The notes: a model not told the origin generated them from the sequence alone. A stretch of 64,000 nt of DNA from Bufo bufo (GCF_905171765.1 NC_053394.1:163277183-163341182), one strand, 5' to 3'. Positions 1-11,283 are shown, counted from the stretch's first letter. Made by a program: numbers and translations.

Positions 1-8
1 AGTTGTTG

Positions 9-2493
9 TGCTGTTTCAAGATGGGGTCCATACACAAGATATTCCAATGTGTGTTTAATGATTGCAGTACTGCATTATGACCTGAATTGTAGGTAGTGAT
101 GAAGCGTACCATGTTGTTCTGAGATTTCTTTGTCTTCGGACGCTGTTGTAAAAGGTCCTCCCTCCCAGATCGTTTGGCTCTAAAATAGCCTTTCTTCAGA
201 GAGGATTCAGTATAGCCTCTTTCTCTAAATCTTTTGGTCAACTCCTGGGCACGCTTTTCAAACAGATCGTCGTTAGAGCATATGCGTCTTAGTCGCAGAA
301 ATTGGCCCGTAGGGATCCCTTCAATCAGTCTCCGTGGATGTGCAGAGCCAGCGTGTAACAGACTATTCACTGAAGTAGGTTTACGATGCAGGTCAGTGTA
401 AATGAAGCCTTGATGATCTACTTGTAGAAGAACGTCCAGAAAATCCATATCTCTTCGACCGGATTTATAGGTGAGATGGATATTGAGCTGATTCTGATTC
501 AGGTTAGTCATGAAGGAGTCCAGTTCTCCAGTCATGCCCTGCCAAATCATGAGAACATCATCGATGTAGCGATTCCACATATATACCCTGTCAATAGAGG
601 GAATGGGGTCAGTCAGAAAGAGACCCCTCTCCCACAGCCCCAGGAAAAGGTTAGCATAGGACGGCGCACAGGCCGCCCCCATCGCCGTTCCCTGGAGCTG
701 TAGGTAGAAGGATCCATTAAAAACAAAAAAGTTATGCCGAAGGGCAAAATCCAAAATTTGCAGAATGAACGTGGCATAATCACCTTCGACATCAGACATG
801 GCGAGGAACTGCGACACTGCTGCCATCCCATCCTGATGGCTAATGGAAGTGTACAGTGATTCAACGTCGCAGGTAACAATGAGCATGTCATCCTCCAGTT
901 ATATACCATTTAGTTTCCACAAGATGTCGCCAGTATCTTTAAGGTAAGAAGGGAGATTCTCAACCAAAGGTCGCAACACATGATCGACCAGCTTACATAT
1001 TGGTTTGCATAAGTTGTTATTACCTGCGACGATAGGGCGACCTGGCGGGGTGGAAAGCTGCTTGTGCACTTTAGGTAGCAGGTAAAAAGTAGGTATCGTA
1101 GGGCAGGGCACAAGTAGACAACTGAACTCCTTCTGACTGATGGTACCTTGATCATAGGCCGAATGCAGAATCTTATTCAAGGAATCCTGAAAGGAATTGA
1201 GAGGATTAAAGGTGAGTTTTTTTTATAGCAGACTGGGTTCTTCAATTGACGGAAAGCCTCCTTTTCGTATAATGTAACAGGCCAGACCACTATATTGCCC
1301 CCTTTATCGGATGGTTTAATTACCAGGTTTTTCATATCACTTAATTGCTTAACCGCTAAGCGTAGGTTACCATCCATATTACCATGTTGAAACTTGGTGG
1401 ATGCCTTGGTCAAGTCATCCGTAACCAGTTTCACAAAGATGTCAATGTTGGGATACATATAAATAAGGGGAAATTTCTTGGATCTGGGCATCAACGTATA
1501 CGGCAGCCTACTTACTGGAGGAGGATCCTGTTCATCCAGTAGATCACATAAATCCTGTATTGCTCTTTGTTCATTGGTCGGGGGGGACGGTGCAGAATTG
1601 CCATCTTTGTGAAAAATCCTTTTAAAAACTAGATTCCTTGCAAATAAGTTCAGGTCCTTTATCGCTGTAAAAACATCAAGTTTAGTTGTCGGGACGAAAT
1701 TAAGACTCAGACTCAAGACCTCAAGTTGGGCCTCAGTGAGAACAGTATCAGAAAGATTAATTACCTGAGCTCTAGATGGGCCGGAATCACCTGTGCGATA
1801 TCTTTTGTAAATTTTTTGATGATTCGGTATGTCCTTCCGTTTGCCCCCGTACCTCGTGGAGCGGGGGGTGGCCACATCATCACCTCGTGCCCCTTCGGCA
1901 TCAGTTGAAGTATAGGAGGAGACAGAGGCACTGCGGCTCCTGGGCATGGTTTTGAATTGCTGCCATCGATACACCCGCTTCTGTTCATAATCTTGACGAT
2001 CCCTCTGAAATTTGCTCGCCTTGCGGTCCTTAATAAGTTTTTCCCATGCATCATGGCTAGTCTCCATTTCGTTTTTAAAGGACTCCAATTCAGGACTGGA
2101 TAATGATTGCTTTAGTTGGACATCAACCGTAGTCAACTCCTTATCCAAGGCACTCAGCATGGTCTCATTAGCTGATATCAGTAATTTTAAAAAAGTATTA
2201 GAACAGACATTACAGAATTCTTCCCATCTGGCATTTAAATGCTCCACTTCAAGACCATAGGAGGGAAACACCTGAACCCGGAGACCCCGTGGAATAAAAT
2301 CTTTTGATACATACTGTTCCATGGACGTCTTATTCCACCACATACGGAGACGTTTATGCGACAAATTTCTAAAAGAGCTCTTCAAATCACGTGTATTCCT
2401 TAGATGGTTAACATCCTGCGTGCTCTCACCATCACAGTTAAAAATTGCATTCGCCTGGGACCTAGAGGAGGCCTCACGGGCTAGGAAATTCAT
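9..2493 (-). pseudogene. PLE reverse transcriptase ORF, broken copy A
   Basis: This is the minus-strand relative of the intact ORF at 16378-19446, starting at the same ATG (2491-2493, peptide MNFLAREASS). The frame runs open for about 420 codons, then shifts at an expanded T run (about 1217-1226, where copy B has fewer). A C-to-T change creates a TAA at 899-901 where copy B has CAA. The RT motifs follow these breaks. The copy leaves the window near copy B residue 828, so no GIY-YIG domain is present. An upstream extension to 2637 is open but reads through leader sequence and I do not count it. A splice-acceptor-like TTTGCAG lies just before the ATG, as in copy B. Confidence 0.85.
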
Positions 2494-3006
2494 AATGGAA
2501 AGGTCTGCAAAAGAACAAATAAATGTCCGCAGATAACAATAAACACCAATAATGAATGACTCACAGAAGTGAGTACCCGTGCAGAGCCAGCACGTATAGT
2601 AGAACGCCAAAGAAAGAGAAATAGGGCTCGCACTCAATAATATTATGAATATATAAATTTTATTAGTGTCTCCATATGAGACAAATCACAGTAAAAACAC
2701 ATAGAAAACAGTAGATGGTGAAAAATGAGCACACAGAATGACACGGAGCACAACTAATACCTGAAATGGCAAATAAATCCAAACAATGGGTATATAAATA
2801 TAGCACAATGTGCATATGGGCCAAATAGGATATCAGAAATACAAATAGTCAGGCAAAGCTATAGAGGCTAGGTAAAGGTATCATGTATAATAACCAAAAT
2901 ATGCAAATAAAGTGCAAAGTGCAAATATATCAAAGTGCATAGATAGCAGAAGCTGAGTAGTTCATTGTAAAGCCATGGACAAAGTACCTGTGTAGTGCTC
3001 CAGCAA

Positions 3007-3043
3007 CCCCGACGTACGTTTCACGCAAGGCTTCTTCAGGGGG
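3007..3043 (-). ncRNA. Hammerhead ribozyme motif in PLE pseudo-LTR (copy A)
   Basis: Read on the minus strand, this has CCCC, then the core CTGAAGA, a short segment, GAAAC, GTAC, the cleavage triplet GTC, and GGGG pairing back to the CCCC. Stem III is a tiny palindrome (ACG/CGT around TA). Stem II is weak. Hammerhead motifs are known from Penelope-like elements. The core is identical in copies B and C. Confidence 0.6.
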
Positions 3044-3614
3044 AGGTGTGTATGGAGGGGGGCTAATAGGATGGCTTATATAGCCAAGAGGATAGCTGCT
3101 GAATAGGAGGCAGCTGCAGACACTTAGGGAGCAGAAACATGTGTGGCCACACAAGGAAGGGAGACGAGTGCGCTCCAAGCTGGAGCGCATCGCGTCACTT
3201 CCGGTTCCTGTAGGTGAACCGCATGGTGGAACGCAAAGCGCTACTTCCGGGATTCAGCAGGAGTAATGAATACAAAGAACTATGACCTAAGACGCTCCAA
3301 CAGACCCGTGGAGCCAAATTATAACATAGGGGGGCAAATAGAGCTCATATTGTAAAGCAAAACAGAGTGTATTGGGCCAGAATGTAAAATGACCATACAT
3401 AACACATCCTATGACACAATGAAAAACAGACCCAGAGAGGACCTCATACAGCGCTACAGTAGTCAACATATTAATAAGTGAAATATATGGAAGTATATAA
3501 ACACTAAATATATAGAGTATACATAGAGAATATATAAAAAATATATATATAAAAAATACATATAAAAAATACATATAAAAAATACATATACATGTGAGGT
3601 ACATACCCACATAC

Positions 3615-3798
3615 ATAGCTCTTTGCTTCAGCTATTTAGGTGTGGTTGTCATTGATACTCGGGATTCTGCGCCCCTTTCTCCCACTCTCTATCCAGGCCC
3701 ATTGCCGTTGAGGATCCTACAGATGTATTTACGTCTTGGTTTAATTGACAATGATTTCACTTTATGGTGTATTTGCATGAATATTACATCTGTCACAT
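3615..3798 (+). mobile_element. PLE 3' fragment lacking an intron (spliced copy)
   Basis: The 17 nt at 3615-3631 match the sequence just upstream of a GT donor in copy B (19277-19293). The next base, 3632, continues with the sequence directly downstream of the AG acceptor (from 19731) and follows it to 3798. The 437 nt between donor and acceptor are absent. The fragment then continues, after the Ngaro insertion, at 13960. It therefore derives from a spliced PLE RNA. Read in the copy B frame, the exon join would meet an early stop because CGA has become TGA. Confidence 0.8.
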
Positions 3799-3979
3799 GA
3801 GTAGGGTTATTGGCTATGCTCGGGTCCCCTACCCAACCCTTTTAGCTAAACTAACCACCCCACTTCCCATCCCAAATAACCACACACAGCCACTGTTTGG
3901 ATTAAATCGGCCACAGCAGCCGTTTTATTAAATAATATAAATAACATGAACAAACATAAACAATTGATACAACAATGAC

Positions 3980-4012
3980 ATATATATATATAAATATATA
4001 TATAAATATATA
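3980..4012. repeat. AT microsatellite
   Basis: A (TA)n/(TATAAA)n simple repeat in the 3' UTR of the Ngaro element. Confidence 0.9.
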
Positions 4013-4268
4013 ACTGACGAGGGAGGTCCTAGAAGCCGCCTAACTGCACCTTAATCGACCACAAACCACCACGGCAATTCCATCTTGCCCCCAGCCGCGT
4101 ACCACAAGCTCGGGGACACCAACTGACGGACGCCGTACCAAGCCAACCAGGTGCCCCAACTCTGAGAGTCCAGCCCCACCATTGAGGCCCTCTCATTCAC
4201 CGTTACCATCCAGTAGCCCCAGCTTCTATGACCTCCCCCCGCCAACAACGCGCAGCTTGACAGACACC

Positions 4269-4898
4269 TTAAGCTCGCGCGTTCCGCCACACCCGGAGGG
4301 CTCTCTCAATACCTCCCTGTAAATCAAGGGACCACAAATCAATGCCCACCGCATTGAGGTGGACCCCATCCTGTCTCCAGAAACCTCCAGTCCCTGCTTC
4401 CAACTCTGGGTGCCGCACCACCACTGCACCATGTTTGGCACAAAACCGCCCAATCACCCTGTTCAGTTTAATCCTGGCCTTATTTAGCTTGTCCACAGAT
4501 CTCGCCTCCCTCCAGACCTTCCTGGGTACAATGTCAGACCATACTGTGACCATTGACGGGAAAAGGGACCATAAACGCAAGAAATCGAACCGAATGTCCC
4601 TAATCAATTCCCTGCAGGGACGGACCCCAAAGTCATTTCCCCCGACGTGTAACACTAAAACATCCTGGGCCCTATCCAGCCTGACATGACGATGAACCTC
4701 CTGTAGCACACTACCCCACAACATACCTCTACGCCCGATCCATCTCACTATGGCCATCCCACGATCAAACCCCAACTGACGCCCATTCTGGCGTACGTCC
4801 GCCCGCAAGGCCCCCCAGAAAACAAAGGAATGGCCCAAAATCCACACTAACAACGGGGCGTCACCTGAAAAAAAACAAGACAAAACAATGGTTAGCAC
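4269..4898 (-). CDS. SGNH/GDSL-like hydrolase ORF of the Ngaro element
   Basis: This 209-residue ORF has the SGNH hydrolase block order: GHSFVFWG near residue 22 (block I, Ser nucleophile), GGNDFG near residue 87 (block III, Asn) and DGVHLN near residue 180 (block V, Asp-x-x-His). These would form a Ser-Asp-His esterase-type site. Hydrolase ORFs of this family are found downstream of the recombinase in many vertebrate Ngaro elements; the substrate is unknown. It begins just after the recombinase stop at 4903-4905, so it was probably read from the same element RNA. The start is uncertain: the first residues (MLTIVLSCFF) precede the conserved part and may be leader sequence. The frame is open, unlike that of the recombinase. 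Confidence 0.8.
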   Translation of the reverse strand: MLTIVLSCFFSGDAPLLVWILGHSFVFWGALRADVRQNGRQLGFDRGMAIVRWIGRRGMLWGSVLQEVHRHVRLDRAQDVLVLHVGGNDFGVRPCRELIRDIRFDFLRLWSLFPSMVTVWSDIVPRKVWREARSVDKLNKARIKLNRVIGRFCAKHGAVVVRHPELEAGTGGFWRQDGVHLNAVGIDLWSLDLQGGIERALRVWRNARA

Positions 4899-4902
4899 AG
4901 CC

Positions 4903-5868
4903 TTAAACCGCCCCTAAGCGTACATACAGTCGAAAACGCTCCGACTCCCACCTCCCAATACGTTTGATCACCTCATCCCGCACCCCTAAACGAGCAGCCT
5001 CCGTGGCAGCACCAATTCTGAAGGAATGACCCGTATAATTGGCAGAGTCCATTCCCAGATTACGTAAACATTTCTTAAACACTGCTATAAATTGAAAGCG
5101 TGATCAAAAGTAGCCATCCTTGTGTCTGAGAAGCGGGCCAGCCGCGACCCCGGCCCCTCCTTGAAAATCCTGCAAACACCGTACCGGACACACCAAACAT
5201 CCCGGTACCTCAAACAATGAAACAAAATGACCTCTCCCCTCCCGATCCATTTTGGAAAATCTCAGAAATATCACCACCCTGTCGTCATATAAACTTACAT
5301 CCTCCCTTCTCAGACCCCCCTCCCGCCGCACACTCGCACACACTAACTCCCCTAGACGAAAAGCCCCGAAAAAAGCCAGCGCAAAAGCTAATCTGAACAA
5401 TCTCACCTCCCAAACCGAATGACACACTTCAGACACCTGCTCCCCCAACTGCAACAACAACAAAAAAGACACAGGGAGACGAGAATCTTTGACGCGCTGA
5501 AACCTTCTATACCCCTTTAAGATTTGCCGAACCAAAAAGGACTTAGTAATGTCCGGGGAATTCCGCAATTTGAATCCAAAGGCCAGGCCTGCGATGCAAC
5601 TGTTGATCTTCGCCACCGACTAACCTTGTTCTTTTACATGGCCAATAAAAAGCAACAACGGAATTTCCCCGCCCAGCACATCGACCCCCAGGTCTTTACA
5701 CCACCGCTGCCACATACTCCAAGCCTTATCATACATCCTCCAAGTGCCTTCACTCAATGACGCCTGCAATAGAACCGCTACGGTACCTCCAGGATCTCCC
5801 ACAACGACTCCGGACACACCATCCCGACCTGACTCGCCTCCGGGGCCAACTGGCGAAACCGCTCCCAC
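4903..5868 (-). pseudogene. Ngaro tyrosine recombinase, two in-frame stops
   Basis: One continuous frame of 322 codons carries the tyrosine recombinase signature: first catalytic Arg in FRLGEL, a Lys in FLRFSKMD, the His-x-x-Arg box in GHSFRIGAAT, and the nucleophilic Tyr in FRLYVRLG just before the TAA at 4903-4905. It is interrupted by TAG at 5620-5622 and TGA at 5104-5106 without any frame change, so both look like simple nonsense mutations. The 5' end overlaps the RT-RNase H ORF (down to 5778) in another frame, which is usual for DIRS/Ngaro elements. In an intact element this enzyme would integrate circular cDNA without target duplication. Confidence 0.87.
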
Positions 5869-6760
5869 TGCAAACGAGAAAGTGCGTCAGCTATACAATT
5901 AGAAGAACCAGGAACATGCACTGCAAACACCCAAGCATTCAGGGACAAGCACCGCAGGACCAACTGTTGCAGCAGGCAAACGACTGGGGGGGAAGAAGCC
6001 GTTACACTATTGATGGCTTGCACCATGCCCAGGTTGTCGCAATGGAACCTAACCTTCTTGTGCCGAAACTTCTCCCCCCATAGCGTGACTGCCAACACAA
6101 TGGGAAAGAGTTCAAACAATGCCATGTTTTTAACCCACCCCTTCAGTATCCAAGACTCCGGCCACTTCCCCGCACACCATTGTCCATCACAGTAGGCCCC
6201 AAAACCAACTCCACCCGCCACATCCGTAAACAATTCGAAATCGAAGGCATCAACAACACCGCCCATAACTAATGCTCTGCCGTTAAACTGTTGTAAAAAA
6301 GAATCCCACACCTTCAAATCCCCTTTTAACTCCCTGCCTAGCCTAATAAAATGGTGCGGGGACACAACACCCCTAGTCGCAGAAGCCAACCTCCTACTAA
6401 AAATGCGGCCCATCGGGAGGATCCTACATGCAAAATTTAATTTGCCCAACAATGATTGCAGGTCCCGCAGGCGAATCTTTTTTGCCCCCAATGCGGCCGC
6501 CACTCCTGCTCTCAAATCTGATACTTTGTCTACCGGTAGCCTACACTCCATCCGCTGCGTATCAATGACAATACCCAGAAAACTCAGCTCAGTAGTCGGC
6601 CCCACCGTCTTATCCCCCGCCAACGGGACTCCGAAACGCTCAAAAACAGACTGCAATGTAGATAACAGCAACGAACAAACCCTAGACCCTCCTGATCCCA
6701 AACACAAGAAATCATCCAAATAGTGAATGACAGAGTGACAACCTGATTCCTGAACAACTA
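5778..6760 (-). CDS. Ngaro RT C-terminal half plus RNase H
   Basis: The frame resumes directly at the LTR-element junction (6760) and reads into HYLDDFLCL, the catalytic YLDD box (motif C) of the reverse transcriptase. It continues through FLGIVID and the connection region into RNase H. The RNase H acidic residues are visible in FELFTDVAGG, ALFELFPIV, FHCDNLGM and IADALSRL. The N-terminal half of the same protein lies at 11284-12116, separated by the LTR insertion. The ORF overlaps the recombinase start by about 90 nt. The catalytic residues appear intact, so this domain was undamaged until the insertion split it. Confidence 0.85.
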
Positions 6761-7702
6761 TGCAGCGTACTCAAGTTAGGTGTAGAAATGTTCCTGGGTG
6801 TTGTAGTGCAATTGTGACACTAACCTGAGACAGCTGACTCTCTGCAAGGGCAGGTGATGATAAGTAATGTTCGTGACGCCAGTGCCAATTAAACGGTGGC
6901 ACGCCGTTTGCTGATAGCAGGAATAACTGAGGAACCACGTGATGTTAAAACAGAACTCAAACTTTAGTAGTCATCATACTTGGACATAGATGGAAGCGCA
7001 GTTCCTTTGCAGACAGTTGGTTGCAGTACATTTGATGCAGGCAATATATATAGCAAGGTGACTTCAGAGTGTTAAACACAGGACTTGCAGTACAGGCGGC
7101 TTGCACTCTATTCCTGACTGATCCTGGAACATAGAAACTCTTCTCCAAGGCCCGATGCCCTAGCTCTGGCGTATATCCTTGGTTTTATAATTATCAAGTA
7201 CCTCCTCTGTTGTCTTTAGTACCTCTTGCTTTTCTGAGCTTGCCTCTGTCTCTCTCAGTGTCCTCAGGCTGATTAGCTGTGGTGTTCCTGCTTCTGCATA
7301 TATGAACTCAGAAGGGGAACCTTTTCCTTGGATCTGGAACCCGGTTACAGGGACTGCAATACCCTCTCCTGGTCTGCAGGCTTCAGGCCTGGACTTGACT
7401 CTGACATAGTCTAATCCCCAACTTGGTTCTCACTCTGGTTAGACTAGACTACAGACTGACTTTTCCTTCCCTGACTGGGCCTTATATAAACTAGGGCTCC
7501 CTAGCTCCCTCTAGTGACTAAGAGCTGGAATGACACCCCTAGCAGGCCTGTACATGCACATTTTACAGCAACAGGGAAATATATAGCATTACATTACATG
7601 TTATAAAGATGACTTATACCAACTTCCCCATAAATAAGGAGAAACGACAGCACACCAGTGACCCTTCTGTAGTGACGGGCATTACAGCTCCCGTACACTA
7701 CA
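6761..7702 (-). repeat. LTR (3' LTR of the minus-strand element)
   Basis: Nearly identical to 10338-11283. It begins TGCAGCGTACTC and ends GTACACTACA on the plus strand. The left flank ACTA matches the right flank of the other LTR. Confidence 0.9.
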
Positions 7703-8485
7703 TACCCCACTGCTTTAAGCTGAGTACGACCTCGTACTCCATCAGGGCCCGCCCAACTGGAATTTCTACCTGAAACAGAAAAAGACACATGCAGGCATAC
7801 ATATATGTAATTCATCTGCATTTACATTCATATCAGGTCCAATTGGCAAAGGTGAAGGGTGGTGACAAGGGGCGTCGTTCTCTTCTTTCAGGATAGTGAA
7901 TGGAACTGGGGCGCTGACCTGGCACAGCGTGACATTAATACCAGGATAGTCCATATGTGCAAATTGTCCTTAATAGAACAGCAAGAAACGGTAAAACAGT
8001 ATAAAAGTTCTTGGAGGCTCAAAGAACAAATATGAGTCCGTACCCAGGTTACTTTCCTATAAATCACAGAGGCTCTCATGCGGTGGAGTCCATCTCTGGG
8101 CACATTTCCCTTTAAAAGAGCAAAAATCTCAGAGGCTCAGGTTCTTTTGAGTCTATCTCTGGGCACGGTTCCTTAGTATCAAGTTGCACAATATAAAACA
8201 AGTGCTGTAATACCCCTGATCAACCTGAAAAGGGGGTTAAGGGTAAAAGGTGCAACAAAGGAACAGGCACAACTTGGCGTGGGATAGCAAAAGCAGGCAG
8301 GAGGTCCTGGAAACAAACTTGGCCTTGTTGACTTTAATACTTCAGTGGTTAACACCTACTACTGAGCCGTGGATAAACTGGCAGCAGCAACAAACGGCCA
8401 GGAAACATAGGACTCCTGTCCTGGAAGGGTTAAGTTCTCAACATCATTTTTTTAGCAAAATAAATTAAAGGCCTAGCAGGCTGAT

Positions 8486-10053
8486 TCACAGAGGCATGTC
8501 ATAATCACCCGGCTCTGCTGGCAAACATGGCCTGTAGTAGTCCTCTACAGGAGGATGTGCCCACATCACGGTGTCAGGGGGCAGCTGCAAGGTGAAGGGG
8601 CCCCTGATAGGTATTGGCCCCATAGGCCCAGGGGTAAACACTCTTTTGGACCGCACCGGTCCCGGCATAACTACTGTAGGCTGTAGTGGACTTGGTACCG
8701 CCGCCGCAAGCGGTCCGGTGGGCTCTGTGCAGCAATTCACAGCAATAGAGGGTCTTCTTTGGGACCTTGACGGAGCAACATTAGTAGAAGGTGGTTTACG
8801 GGTGGTGACAGGCACCCTTACCTCGTCCTTCTTAGGCGGCGGCTGGATCCTGGTGGTGGCAATCTTGCGCAGCTCCCGCAACTTTTCCTCCAGCCGGACA
8901 ATCTGGTCACCGATGCTTTCCGTGTCGGAATCGCTGTCCTCTGCTGGCGCCGCCGGCGTAGGTACAGTCAACGATGTGTCGGACGCGGCCTCTGCAGGCT
9001 CCGGTGGCGCATCGGGTCTCCTACCCTTCCGGATATTCTCCAGGGTAACACGGAGTCCCTTGAGATTTTCCAAGTCCTGGATTGTCTTCTCCCGTCGAGG
9101 CAGCTCGGGGGAAGGATAGGGGCTCACCCATTTTTCCAACACGGTTGGCTGCCAGAAGACATTAGGCCCAATGAAGGAGCCTTGCTCCTGGAAGGCGTGG
9201 TGGGCCGGTTCTGGAGAGCGTTCAGGTTCCCGCTCGCAGCCAGAGTAGTCTTCTTCTGCCTCCCAGTCCTCAGGTTCTCGCTTGGGACGGGTCACAGCAG
9301 TCGCATATGGGCCTCTCAGGCTCTCGGCAGGGGTGAACTCCACCTCCTCTCCCTCGCGGAGGCTATGCTGATACGAAGGGAGGTAGTCTCTCTTGACAGA
9401 TCTCCTGTTAGGTAGTCTTGTATGAACCCGTAGCCACGGGTTTTGTCAAAGGACACCACCAACCCCTTTCTCCTTTCCAGGCGGGGTTGGGTGTTGGTGT
9501 GGCGCTCGTGAATAGTCTTGGTCAGTTCCTCATAATATATTTTAGTCTTTGTATTCCGCTTTATAGCGGCCTCCCGGATCTCTGCCATTAATGAGGACCA
9601 CTTGAAAGAGGGCTGAAAGAAGTCTCTCCAAGAGCCATAATGATGCTCTGGTTCTTTCTCCCGTGGCGGGCAGGCGGGTTTCTCCGGTCCCGGAGAGTAG
9701 GCCGGTGGAGCGTCCTCAGGCTCTACACCAACATTATTCATCTTTGGTAACTCCCGCGCGGACGTTGCAGCAAAACAGTCCTCACTGTCCAACATGCTCG
9801 ATCCTTCTCTGGAGAGCGACAGGGTGGCGCCAATAAGATCAGCCAGATCCTCCCATTGCACTGGGAGGCCGCCCCCCAGGTATTCCAGTATATGGAAGGC
9901 GGAGTCCATGCTGGCAGACATGCAAATGTCCAGACAGGCTGTGGCGCCTGACCTTGAACCTTTTCCCGCTTCTTCATCAAAAAGGCGCCAACTTTTCCCG
10001 CCTTTTCGGGATGAAGATGACGCAGCAGCAATTTCAGCAAGCTCAGCGGCCAT
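8486..10053 (-). pseudogene. Gag-like protein with PPAY motif and cold-shock-like domain, frameshifted
   Basis: Two minus-strand ORFs (10053-9316, 245 aa; 9343-8486, 285 aa) join into one reading of about 520 residues if a small frameshift near 9385-9390 (repeated AGAG) is allowed. The first half has a PPAY late-domain-like motif (DAPPAYSPG), usual in Gag. Then RGYGFIQDYLTG in the first frame and LREGEEVEF...GPYATAV in the second frame resemble, in order, the RNA-binding strands and the C-terminal strand of a cold-shock domain. The tail is rich in Pro, Arg and Glu with a coiled segment (DQIVRLEEKLRELRK). No zinc knuckle or protease is seen. The likely role is packaging element RNA. Homology to CSD proteins is motif-level only. 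Confidence 0.65.
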
Positions 10054-10311
10054 CTTTGGTAGAAACGCTGTCTATTCACTGACAGCAAGCAGGATGATGA
10101 AAAGTCCACAAAACTACACTCCGATGTGGCGATTTCCTTCCTCTTGATAGCGCAACACTGCACAGCGCTTTTTTGAGGTTTTAGGGACACTTTTGGTATG
10201 TTTTTCAGTCCACAAAGTCCACTTTAATAAAACAGGCAATTTGTCACTTTGGTCACAGGGCAACTGTATAAGGCACAAAGTTCACGCTTCTTGCACTAGA
10301 AAGCGTGCGTA

Positions 10312-10330
10312 TCCTGTTCGTGACGCCAAA
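10312..10330 (-). promoter_or_regulatory. Primer-binding-site-like sequence
   Basis: Directly inside the right (5') LTR, minus strand TGGCGTCACGAACAGG begins about 9 nt after the LTR end. TGG at this place is the usual start of a PBS. The same 13 nt (gttcgtgacgcca) also occur inside each LTR, for example near 6868. Confidence 0.55.
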
Positions 10331-10337
10331 AGAGAGG

Positions 10338-11283
10338 TGCAGCGTACTCAAGTTAGGTGTAGAAATGTTCCTGGGTGTTGTAGTGCAATTGTGACACTAA
10401 CCTGAGACAGCTGACTCTCTGCAAGGGCAGGTGATGATAAGTAATGTTCGTGACGCCAGTGCCAATTAAACGGTGGCACGCCGTTTGCTGATAGCAGGAA
10501 TAACTGAGGAACCACGTGATGTTAAAACAGAACTCAAACTTTAGTAGTCATCATACATGGACATAGATGGAAGCGCAGTTCCTTTGCAGACAGTTGGTTG
10601 CAGTACATTTGATGCAGGCAATATATATAGCAAGGTGACTTCAGAGTGTTAAACACAGGACTTGCAGTACAGGCGGCTTGCACTCTATTCCTGACTGATC
10701 CTGGAACATAGAAACTCTTCTCCAAGGCCCGAAGCCCTAGCTCTGGCGTATATCCTTGGTTTTATAATTATCAAGTACCTCCTCTGTTGTCTTTAGTACC
10801 TCTTGCTTTTCTGAGCTTGCCTCTGTCTCTCTCAGTGTCCTCAGGCTGATAGCTGTGGTGTTCCTGCTTCTGCATATATGAACTCAGGAGGGGAACCTTT
10901 TCCTTGGATCTGGAACCCGGTTACAGGGACTGCAATACCCTCTCCTGGTCTGCAGGCTTCAGGCCTGGACTTGACTCTGACATAGTCTAATCCCCAACTT
11001 GGTTCTCACTCTGGTTAGTCTAGACTACAGACTGACTTTTCCTTCCCTGACTGGGCCTTATATAAACTAGGGCTCCCTAGCTCCCTCTAGTGACTAAGAG
11101 CTGGAATGACACCCCTAGCAGGCCTGTACATGCACATTTTACAGCAACAGGGAAATATATAGCATTACATTACATTACATGTTATAAAGATGACTTATAC
11201 CAACTTCCCCATAAATAAGGAGAAACGACAGCACACCAGTGACCCTTCTATAGTGACGGGCATTACAGCTCCCGTACACTACA
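10338..11283 (-). repeat. LTR (5' LTR of the minus-strand element)
   Basis: Partner of 6761-7702, about 99 percent identical by eye. One extra ATTAC unit near 11166 accounts for most of the length difference. The right flank is ACTA. Confidence 0.9.

Larger units (their letters stand above)
9..3612 (-). mobile_element. Penelope-like element copy A (inverted, incomplete)
   Basis: This stretch is the reverse complement of the PLE at 15.3-18.9 kb, with only scattered differences. From right to left it contains the 5' pseudo-LTR/leader (3612 to 2494) and then the reverse-transcriptase ORF (2493 down to the window edge). Similarity to copy B stops after position 9, within a few bases of the window start, so the copy probably ends or is truncated there, before the Cys cluster and GIY-YIG endonuclease. 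Its 5' end abuts, in the opposite orientation, a short spliced 3' fragment of the same family (3615-3798). Head-to-head, partial copies of this kind are typical of Penelope-like elements. The coding frame is broken, so this copy is dead. Confidence 0.9.
6761..11283 (-). mobile_element. Non-autonomous LTR retrotransposon with Gag-like cold-shock ORF
   Basis: Two direct repeats of about 942-946 bp (6761-7702, 10338-11283) start TG and end CA on the plus strand. They flank 2.6 kb and are bordered by a 4-bp duplication ACTA (6757-6760, 11284-11287). Orientation is minus: a TGGCGTCACG primer-binding-like site follows the right LTR and a short purine run (AGTGGGG) precedes the left one. The LTRs differ at only about seven places by my hand count, so insertion is recent. 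No RT, RNase H or integrase is encoded; only a Gag-like ORF with a PPAY motif and a cold-shock-like domain. It lies between RT motifs B and C of the Ngaro element. Confidence 0.87.

Noticed and set aside
3287..3616. 109-codon Tyr/Phe/Ile-rich ORF, and its equals at 15268 and 20028
   Set aside because: Translation of the TA-rich pseudo-LTR; not conserved as protein and without a domain.
4864..4927. A 64-nt intron (GTATGT...TTTTTTTCAG) that would fuse the recombinase to the hydrolase
   Set aside because: It is very short, and splicing would remove the catalytic Tyr codon of the recombinase.
8571..9119. 182-codon plus-strand ORF opposite the cold-shock Gag
   Set aside because: Antisense shadow of a GC-rich coding strand.
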